Shown here: in pieces, positions 6,334 through 11,608 of the stretch
Layout: each line of letters starts with the position of its first letter
How positions within the stretch are numbered: position 1 is the stretch's first letter
Assembly (NCBI GenBank): GCA_934777095.1
Contig: CAKVNP010000031.1
Location: 1-11,608, forward strand
Direction of reading: 5' to 3'
DNA: 11,608 bases
DNA from: an uncultured Clostridium sp.
GTDB taxonomy: Bacteria; Bacillota; Clostridia; Clostridiales; Clostridiaceae
The notes under the pieces: model-generated
What the model was told of the DNA's origin: nothing
What the model saw: only the letters and a program-made list of their open reading frames with translations
The model's database searches: none
Translations under genes and position numbers: made by a program

Positions 6334-7971
6334 TTATTGAGTTATAGCATTTGTAATTGGTGGAACAACTTGTTTCTTTCTTGAAAGAACTCCTGGAAGG
6401 AATGCTCCATTATCTTCAAGTGTAACCTTAAATGCTTTTTCAACTATTTCAGGCTTGTCTCCAGCAACTAATATTTCTGAACCTTCATTTAAGATATCAG
6501 TTAATAATAGCATTACCATGTCTAAACCAGATTCTTTAGCCTTAGTTGACATGTAGTTTAACATATCTTCCTTTAATGGCATGAATCCTTCTATATCCAT
6601 TGTATTAACTTGAGCTATACCAACTTTAGTATCTTCAATAGTGAAAGGCTTGTAATCTTGGTTGAAGATTTCTTCTACAGTCTTTCCTTTTAATGAAGTA
6701 CCAGCTTTAAACATTTCTTTAGCAAAGCTTTCAACATCTATTCCAGCTATTTCAGCTAACTTTTTGCAGATGTGTACATCAGATGGAGTACAAGTTGGGC
6801 TTCTGAATAATAATGTATCAGAAATTATAGCACCACATAATAAGCCAGCTGCTTTTCTAGATGGTCTTATACCATTTTCAAAGAAGCATTTAGCTACTAT
6901 TGAAGAAGTACTTCCAACTGGTTCATTTCTGAAGTAAATTGGGTTGCTTGTTTGGATATCAGCAACTCTGTGGTGATCGATGATTTCTAATACTTCTGCT
7001 TCATCTAATCCATCAACAGATTGACCTCTTTCATTATGGTCAACTTGAATTACTTTTTTCTTATGGTTAGAAATTAAGTGGTATCTAGAAACTGTTCCTA
7101 ATACTTTTCCGTTGTTATCAATAACAGGATAGCTTCTAAATCTGCTTTCAGCCATAACTTGTTTAATATCTTCTACTAAATCATCAGTAGAGAATGATAC
7201 TATATTATCTTTAACCATTACGTATTCAACAGGAATACTTTGAACGATAAGTCTTGAAGCAGTAAATGAATCGTGAGGTGTAACTATTACAGTAACACCA
7301 TTAGCTTTAGCAGCTTCAATTATATCATTACCTGGAGTGTGTGACCCAGTTATTATTATTAAAGAAACTTTTAAATCAATTAAAGCTTTTTGTGCATCAG
7401 CTCTATCACCAACGATAGCTATATCACCAGCTTCAATATGGTTTACCATGCTTTCTGGTTGCATAGCAGTAACAGCTATCTTACCAGGGAACACTTTAAC
7501 TGCTTCATTTTCATAGCATACTTTTGCTGATAATGTATCAACTATGTTATCTAATGAAGTTTTGCTTTTTGCTAGGATTCTGTTATCCCAGATATCCATA
7601 TAGCAAGATGTTAAGTTTGCAACTGATAATACACCTAAAAGGTGATCATTTTCATCAGCTACTGGTAAAGTTTTCATATCTTTTTCTTTGATGATGCTCC
7701 AAGCCATTTTTAATGAAATGTCTGGAGAAATTGGGCTTATGTAATCGAATTTTAAATCTTCAACCATAAGTTTTACTGTAGATAAATATTCAGGTGCATC
7801 AGCTTTGAAGTAATCAAGAATATATTGAGTTTCTTGATTTACATTTCCTAGTCTTACTGGAACAGCTGGTACTTCACCAGTTTTATTTTTGAACTCTGCG
7901 TAAGCATAAGCAGCACAGATAGAATCTGAATCTGGATTTTTATGACCAGTTACGTAAATTAAGTCTTTCAT
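6334..7971 (-). CDS. ppaC: CBS/DRTGG-domain family II (Mn-dependent) inorganic pyrophosphatase
   Basis: This 545-residue cytosolic enzyme hydrolyses pyrophosphate to phosphate, pulling biosynthetic reactions forward. It is the long, regulated form of family II pyrophosphatase. The DHH catalytic domain is split. The N-terminal part has H10, D14 and D16 (GHKNPDSDS), and it continues after the insert with DHNE at 311-314 and DHH at 332-334 as metal ligands. The insert carries CBS1 (about 72-125), a DRTGG domain (about 135-245) and CBS2 (about 250-305). The DHHA2 domain follows, ending in the signature SRKKQ at 530-534 that binds substrate. The Clostridium perfringens enzyme of this layout is inhibited by AMP/ADP and activated by diadenosine polyphosphates, so similar control is expected. 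AAGGAGG (plus-strand 7979-7985) lies seven bases before the ATG. It is a single-gene unit with its own promoter and the shared terminator. Confidence 0.95.
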   Translation of the reverse strand: MKDLIYVTGHKNPDSDSICAAYAYAEFKNKTGEVPAVPVRLGNVNQETQYILDYFKADAPEYLSTVKLMVEDLKFDYISPISPDISLKMAWSIIKEKDMKTLPVADENDHLLGVLSVANLTSCYMDIWDNRILAKSKTSLDNIVDTLSAKVCYENEAVKVFPGKIAVTAMQPESMVNHIEAGDIAIVGDRADAQKALIDLKVSLIIITGSHTPGNDIIEAAKANGVTVIVTPHDSFTASRLIVQSIPVEYVMVKDNIVSFSTDDLVEDIKQVMAESRFRSYPVIDNNGKVLGTVSRYHLISNHKKKVIQVDHNERGQSVDGLDEAEVLEIIDHHRVADIQTSNPIYFRNEPVGSTSSIVAKCFFENGIRPSRKAAGLLCGAIISDTLLFRSPTCTPSDVHICKKLAEIAGIDVESFAKEMFKAGTSLKGKTVEEIFNQDYKPFTIEDTKVGIAQVNTMDIEGFMPLKEDMLNYMSTKAKESGLDMVMLLLTDILNEGSEILVAGDKPEIVEKAFKVTLEDNGAFLPGVLSRKKQVVPPITNAITQ

Positions 7972-8016
7972 AATTTCGCCTCCTTAGTATTTTAATGCAT
8001 TTTTGCATATAGTATT

Positions 8017-8045
8017 ATTCTATATTTCTCTAAGTAATTTGTAAA
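8017..8045 (-). promoter_or_regulatory. Sigma-A-type promoter for the pyrophosphatase gene
   Basis: Read on the minus strand, TTTACA (plus-strand 8040-8045) and TAGAAT (8017-8022) are separated by exactly 17 bases. Each differs from consensus at one position. The likely start is near 8010, giving a leader of about 40 bases before the ATG that contains the AAGGAGG site. No riboswitch-like structure fits in so short a leader. Confidence 0.65.
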
Positions 8046-8122
8046 TAGAATTATGTTGTTAGAAAACTATAAAATAAGCTTGTTTAATAATTAATGATAA
8101 AGAAAGAGATTTATAAGAATAT

Positions 8123-8151
8123 CTTACATAAACTTTAATATATTTTATAGA
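8123..8151 (+). promoter_or_regulatory. Candidate sigma-A promoter for the P-type ATPase gene
   Basis: CTTACA (8123-8128) and TATAGA (8146-8151) are 17 bases apart. Transcription would begin close to 8158, leaving about 20 bases before the GTG. The 206-bp divergent region 7972-8177 is very AT-rich and other -10-like words occur, so this is only the best-spaced candidate. I see nothing else of note in the gap. Confidence 0.35.
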
Positions 8152-8177
8152 AGAGTTATTTATAAGGAGGAGAAAGA

Positions 8178-10727
8178 GTGATACAGGAAAAGGAAATTAG
8201 AAAGGGTCTAACTACAAGAGAAGCAGAAAAAAGATTAGAGCAGTACGGATATAATGAATTAAAACATAATAAGAAAAAATCTGCCTTTTTAATTTTTCTA
8301 TCACAATTTAATGATTTTATTGTATGGGTGCTTATAGGTGCAACTGTTATTTCAGGTTTTATGGGAGATAAAGCAGATGCAATAACTATATTAATAATTG
8401 TTTTTGTAAATGCTTTACTTGGGTTTGTCCAGGAGTATAAAACAGAAAAATCTTTAGAGGCTTTACAAGAATTGGCAGCACCTACATGTAAGGCTTTTAG
8501 GGATGGGGAAATAAAGGTAATTAATTCAAGAGAGCTTACTATTGGAGATTTGGTAATTGTAGAAGCGGGAGATAGGATTCCAGCAGATGGTTCTTTTGTT
8601 GACGCTTCTAATATAGTAATCGATGAATCACTGCTTACTGGAGAATCTGTAGGGGTACCTAAGGATGCAGTTAGAGGTAAAAATGAAAGCTATATGGGGA
8701 CAATAGTCTTAAAGGGAAGAGGAATGTTAGCTGTTGATTCAATAGGTATGGATACAGAAATGGGCAAAATAGCTAATCTATTAGATAATATTGAAGAAGA
8801 AAAGTCTCCACTTAAAGAAAGACTTAATTCTTTAGGTAAGATATTAGTTATTATGTGTCTAGTAATATGTGCAGTAGTTACAATAATGGGGATAATAAGA
8901 GGAAATGATATTACAGAAATGTTTTTGCTAGGAGTTTCTTTAGCAGTAGCTGCAATTCCTGAAGGTTTAGCAGCCATAGTAACTGTAGCTCTTGCTTTAG
9001 GTGTTAATAGGATGCTGAAGAGAAATGCATTAGTAAGAAAGCTACCAGCAGTTGAAACATTAGGTTGTACATCTGTAATTTGTTCAGATAAAACAGGTAC
9101 TTTAACTCAAAATAAAATGACAGTGAAAGAAATTTTAGCAAATGGAAGAATCTATGAACTTGATAAAGAAAAGCTGGTTAATTGCGAAATGTTAAAGAAG
9201 GCTTTTGTATATTGTAATGATACTAGTTATAATTTTAATATTCCAGATATGGAAAAGGCAATTATGGGAGATCCTACTGAAACAGCTTTAGTAAAGGTAT
9301 TTTTTAAGGAAGTAAAGGAAATAGAAGAATTTTTTTATGATGTTGAAAGAGTATATGAAATACCTTTTGACTCATCACGAAAAATGATGACTGTAATAGT
9401 TGATCATTGCGGAGTTGAAACATGCTATATGAAGGGTGCACCTGAACGAGTTCTTGAAAGATGTAATTTTATTTATGAAAATGGAAGAGTGAAACAGCTT
9501 ACTGCTCAAAAGAGAAGACAAATAACAAATTATATTGAGAATATGTCTAAGAGAGCGTTAAGATGTATAGCAGCTGCTTATAAGGATGAAAATATAGTAA
9601 AGAATGAGAGTATTGAAAAAGGATTAATCTTTTTAGGGGTAGCAGGCAGTATCGATCCGCCAAGATTAGAAGTTAAAGATGCAGTAATGAAATGCAAACT
9701 TGCAGGTATTAAACCGGTTATGATAACTGGTGATCATAAAAATACAGCCGTAGCAATAGCTAAGAGCATAAATATATGCAATACTGATGACCAAGCTATG
9801 TCAGGAGAAGAAATTGAAAGAGTTAGTGACTTAGAACTAGAAAAGAAAGTAGAAAATGTAAGAGTATTTGCTAGAGTTTCACCTAATCATAAATTGAGGA
9901 TTGTAAAGGCATTTAAGAAAAATAATAATATTGTTGCGATGACAGGTGATGGAGTTAATGATGCACCAGCAATTAAGGAAGCTGATATTGGTATTGCTAT
10001 GGGAATATCAGGAACAGATGTAACTAAAGAAGCAGCAGCGATGATACTTACTGATGATAATTTTGCTACTATTGTATCAGCAGTAGAAGAGGGCAGAATA
10101 ATTTATGATAATATAAGAAAGTTTATCAGGTATCTTTTATCCTGTAATTTGGGAGAAGTACTTACTATGTTTTTAGCATCTGTATTTTGTATGCCAAATC
10201 CACTTACTCCAATTCAGATACTATTTGTAAATCTTGCAACTGATGGACTGCCAGCTATAGCTTTAGGAGTTGATCCGGCTGATAAGGATATTATGATGCA
10301 GCAGCCTAGGGAAAAGAGTGAAGGTATCTTTGCTAGAGGGCTATGGGAAAAAATAATCGTAAGAGGTTGTTTGATTGGAGTATGTACATTGCTTTCATTT
10401 ATGATGGGTAGGTACTATAGGATGGATTTAGCAACCTGTAGGACAATGGCATTATGTACATTAGTAATGTCACAATTATTGCATGTATTTGAATGTAGGT
10501 CAGAAAGACATTCTATTTTTGAAATAAAAATATTTACTAATCCATATTTAGTTGGAGCAGTTACTGTGTCAATAATTATGATCTGCAGTATTTTATATAT
10601 TCCATTTTTTAGATCAGTATTTAATACAGTAGCATTAAATTTAGGACAATGGCTATCAGTAGTATTTTTCTCAGGGATAATATTCCTAATTAATAGTGTA
10701 TATTTATTAATTAAAAGTAAAAAGTAG
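8178..10727 (+). CDS. P2-type Ca2+-transporting ATPase (SERCA/YloB/LMCA1-like)
   Basis: This 849-residue membrane pump most likely exports Ca2+ with ATP. It has a cation-ATPase N-terminal domain (about 1-70), actuator motif TGES at 154-157, phosphorylation motif DKTGTLT with D304, KGAPE nucleotide-binding motif, TGD at 517-519 and GDGVND at 590-595, plus about ten membrane helices. Ion-site residues match SERCA closely: VAAIPEGL in M4 (P261, E262), N657 and E660 in M5 (CNLGEV), and N685, T688 and D689 in M6 (NLATDGLPA). In M8 the position of SERCA Glu908 is Gln766 (VMSQLLHVF), as in several bacterial and plasma-membrane Ca2+ pumps, so Ca2+ stoichiometry may be one per cycle (inference). The start is GTG at 8178, seven bases after AAGGAGG (8164-8170). 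It is a stand-alone gene with its own terminator. A Mn2+ or Na+ role cannot be excluded. Confidence 0.93.
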   Translation: MIQEKEIRKGLTTREAEKRLEQYGYNELKHNKKKSAFLIFLSQFNDFIVWVLIGATVISGFMGDKADAITILIIVFVNALLGFVQEYKTEKSLEALQELAAPTCKAFRDGEIKVINSRELTIGDLVIVEAGDRIPADGSFVDASNIVIDESLLTGESVGVPKDAVRGKNESYMGTIVLKGRGMLAVDSIGMDTEMGKIANLLDNIEEEKSPLKERLNSLGKILVIMCLVICAVVTIMGIIRGNDITEMFLLGVSLAVAAIPEGLAAIVTVALALGVNRMLKRNALVRKLPAVETLGCTSVICSDKTGTLTQNKMTVKEILANGRIYELDKEKLVNCEMLKKAFVYCNDTSYNFNIPDMEKAIMGDPTETALVKVFFKEVKEIEEFFYDVERVYEIPFDSSRKMMTVIVDHCGVETCYMKGAPERVLERCNFIYENGRVKQLTAQKRRQITNYIENMSKRALRCIAAAYKDENIVKNESIEKGLIFLGVAGSIDPPRLEVKDAVMKCKLAGIKPVMITGDHKNTAVAIAKSINICNTDDQAMSGEEIERVSDLELEKKVENVRVFARVSPNHKLRIVKAFKKNNNIVAMTGDGVNDAPAIKEADIGIAMGISGTDVTKEAAAMILTDDNFATIVSAVEEGRIIYDNIRKFIRYLLSCNLGEVLTMFLASVFCMPNPLTPIQILFVNLATDGLPAIALGVDPADKDIMMQQPREKSEGIFARGLWEKIIVRGCLIGVCTLLSFMMGRYYRMDLATCRTMALCTLVMSQLLHVFECRSERHSIFEIKIFTNPYLVGAVTVSIIMICSILYIPFFRSVFNTVALNLGQWLSVVFFSGIIFLINSVYLLIKSKK

Positions 10728-10768
10728 AAAAGGGGATGCTTTATCTTTGCATCCCTTTTAATTTTGTA
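10728..10768 (+). terminator. Intrinsic terminator of the Ca2+-ATPase gene
   Basis: AAAAGGGGATGC (10728-10739) pairs with GCATCCCTTTT (10749-10759), with one bulged G and a nine-base loop, starting right after the stop codon. The tail TTTTAATTTTG is less than ideal, so some read-through into the next gene is possible. Confidence 0.8.
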
Positions 10769-10784
10769 TTAATGATTATATAAT
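10756..10784 (+). promoter_or_regulatory. Candidate sigma-A promoter for the UPF0158 gene
   Basis: A perfect TATAAT (10779-10784) stands 17 bases after a weak -35, TTTTAA (10756-10761), which overlaps the 3' side of the preceding terminator. Expected transcript start is near 10791, about 26 bases before the ATG. Confidence 0.5.
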
Positions 10785-10816
10785 ATGAGGTAATAATTTA
10801 ATTAGGAGATAAATAT

Positions 10817-11278
10817 ATGAAGGTTAATTTAAGGGATGTAATTGAAGCAATAGAATATGAAAATGAATTTTTAAAGCATTATTATAATAAGAGTACAGGA
10901 GTTATTATTTATTTAGAGGATGAAAGTTCAGCAGGATATACATATAAAGATATGGAAAGAATAGACGAATTTGAGGAATGGGAACAGGAATTGATTAAAG
11001 AATTAGCTGATTTTGAAAAGAATAAGGATGATTACATACAGCTGCCAGATAGTACTGAAATAGATGAATTAGCCATGATGAGAGAATTCTGCAGTGAAAC
11101 AGCTAATGATGACTTAAAGAATGCGGCATCTGAAAAGAAAGATTTAAGGTCTATAAAAGAAGCTATTGAAAATAGCGGCTTATTAAATGAATGGTATGAT
11201 TATAGGGAAAATAAAGAATATAATATTGCGGTTAATTGGTGCAATAAAAATAATATAGAAATAGAAGCTGATAAATAG
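10817..11278 (+). CDS. UPF0158 family protein of unknown function
   Basis: This 153-residue, strongly acidic, soluble protein has no signal peptide or membrane segment. The start MKVNLRDVIEAIEYEN, the central 'Y.QLPDSTEIDELAMMREF' block, and the end 'AIENSGLLNEWYDYRE...IAVNWCNKNNIE' match my recollection of the UPF0158 family, in which 'LPD', 'EWY.F/Y' and 'A..WC..N.I' are the recurring words. The family's function is unknown, and no catalytic residues can be proposed from this sequence. AGGAG at 10804-10808 supports the ATG. It appears monocistronic, with a promoter directly upstream and a terminator that begins inside its last codons. Neighbours (Ca2+ pump, thrC) give no functional hint. 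Length is normal for the family. Confidence 0.78.
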   Translation: MKVNLRDVIEAIEYENEFLKHYYNKSTGVIIYLEDESSAGYTYKDMERIDEFEEWEQELIKELADFEKNKDDYIQLPDSTEIDELAMMREFCSETANDDLKNAASEKKDLRSIKEAIENSGLLNEWYDYRENKEYNIAVNWCNKNNIEIEADK

Positions 11279-11297
11279 CTTCTATTTTTATTTTAGG
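11259..11297 (+). terminator. Intrinsic terminator overlapping the UPF0158 stop codon
   Basis: AAATAGAAGCT (11259-11269) pairs perfectly over 11 bp with AGCTTCTATTT (11277-11287), loop GATAAAT, followed by TTATTTT. The TAG stop (11276-11278) lies at the loop/3'-stem boundary, so the stem is partly coding sequence. The stem is AT-rich, so strength is moderate. Confidence 0.7.
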
Positions 11298-11366
11298 GAA
11301 AATTAAAAGTAAATGTCTTGTATTTGATAGATATAAGTGATAGAATATCCTAAAAAAGTAAATAAA

Positions 11367-11375
11367 TGTTATAAT
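11367..11375 (+). promoter_or_regulatory. Extended -10 promoter for thrC
   Basis: TGTTATAAT is a perfect extended -10 (TG, one base, TATAAT). No good -35 is found 16-18 bases upstream, as is common for extended -10 promoters. The start would be near 11382, leaving a leader of under 30 bases, too short for a T-box or threonine attenuator. The rest of the 131-base gap (11279-11409) shows only the preceding terminator. Confidence 0.6.
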
Positions 11376-11409
11376 GGGGCATTAATAGAATGATAATAGG
11401 GGGTATATT

Positions 11410-11608
11410 ATGAATTTTATAAGTACAAGAGGGCAAGGAGGAAAACTTCCAGCATCAAAGGCTATTATCCAAGGTATAGCAGATGATGGTGGATTATTTG
11501 TTCCAGAGTATTTTCCAAATTTAAAAGATCAGTTTGCATATTTTACAAACTTAGAATATGAGGATTTAGCATTTGAAATTATTAAGAGATATTTTGATGA
11601 TATAGAGG
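11410..11608 (+). CDS. thrC: Threonine synthase, N-terminal part (3' end outside window)
   Basis: The first 66 codons read MNFISTRGQGGKLPASKAII, followed by QGIADDGGLFVPEYFP, and continue to the window edge without a stop. This is the typical N-terminus of threonine synthase, the PLP enzyme that converts O-phosphohomoserine to threonine and phosphate in the last step of threonine synthesis. 'STRG', 'A...AI..G.A.DGGLFVPE' are the family words; the catalytic lysine and PLP site lie beyond the window. The binding site AGGGGG (11398-11403) is suitably placed before the ATG at 11410. No homoserine dehydrogenase or kinase gene is upstream, so if a thr operon exists it runs downstream. Confidence 0.9.
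   Translation, partial: MNFISTRGQGGKLPASKAIIQGIADDGGLFVPEYFPNLKDQFAYFTNLEYEDLAFEIIKRYFDDIE

Noticed and set aside
6152..6340. 62-codon + strand open frame after flgG
   Set aside because: It is made almost wholly of the heptamer repeat (the protein reads NYELRIMNDELR-like, an artefact of the 7-base period) and the terminator, and it has no ribosome binding site.
6662..6937. Plus-strand open frame inside the pyrophosphatase gene
   Set aside because: Opposite the catalytic DHH/DHHA2 region; no binding site, so it is a chance frame.
7995..8008. ATGCA/TGCAT hairpin in the pyrophosphatase leader
   Set aside because: Only five pairs with a four-base loop and no T-run on either strand; too weak to call as a regulator.
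8690..8977. Minus-strand open frame opposite the Ca2+-ATPase
   Set aside because: Antisense shadow of a clear P-type ATPase region; no Shine-Dalgarno sequence or promoter.
11288..11409. T-box or threonine attenuator before thrC
   Set aside because: The predicted leader is under 30 bases, with no specifier stem, T-box sequence or Thr-rich leader peptide.

Overview
The window is low-GC DNA with the gene order of a motile, Gram-positive, spore-former-type Clostridium (Clostridium sensu stricto is the best guess; I cannot name the species). The basis is the very AT-rich sequence, strong AAGGAGG-type ribosome binding sites, the order flhA-flhF-flhG-PilZ-fliA-(swrB-like)-flgF-flgG, and the presence of a CBS/DRTGG-type family II pyrophosphatase.

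Region 1 (1-6110, + strand) is the distal part of a large flagellar operon. It starts inside flhA (export gate) and continues through flhF (SRP-like GTPase), flhG (MinD-like ATPase), a YcgR/PilZ c-di-GMP receptor, fliA/sigD (sigma-28), a SwrB-like membrane-anchored coiled-coil protein, a small single-pass membrane protein that has no good ATG start, and two rod/hook-family genes (flgF, flgG). Genes overlap or lie a few bases apart, and I saw no internal terminator. The set combines export, control of flagellar number and placement (FlhF/FlhG), second-messenger control (PilZ), the late-gene sigma factor and rod parts. The two small genes between fliA and flgF are the least understood part.

Region 2 (6111-6333) is the intergenic gap after flgG. 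It holds an 18-bp perfect palindrome, a small hairpin, a 137-bp inverted-repeat element whose two arms are each five tandem heptamers (consensus AATNATG) enclosing two further hairpins, and a strong bidirectional terminator shared with the convergent gene.

Region 3 (6334-8177) is the minus-strand gene for a nucleotide-regulated Mn-dependent inorganic pyrophosphatase, with a good sigma-A promoter, followed by a divergent intergenic region.

Region 4 (8178-11608, + strand) holds three separate units: a P2-type Ca2+-transporting ATPase with its own terminator; a UPF0158-family acidic protein with its own promoter and a terminator that overlaps its stop codon; and the first 66 codons of threonine synthase (thrC) behind an extended -10 promoter. 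These look like ordinary housekeeping genes with no clear functional tie to the flagellar block.

I found no CRISPR array, tRNA, rRNA, phage gene or transposase. No clearly new multi-gene system is present. The items most worth following are the fliA-flgF interval genes and the heptamer inverted-repeat element.
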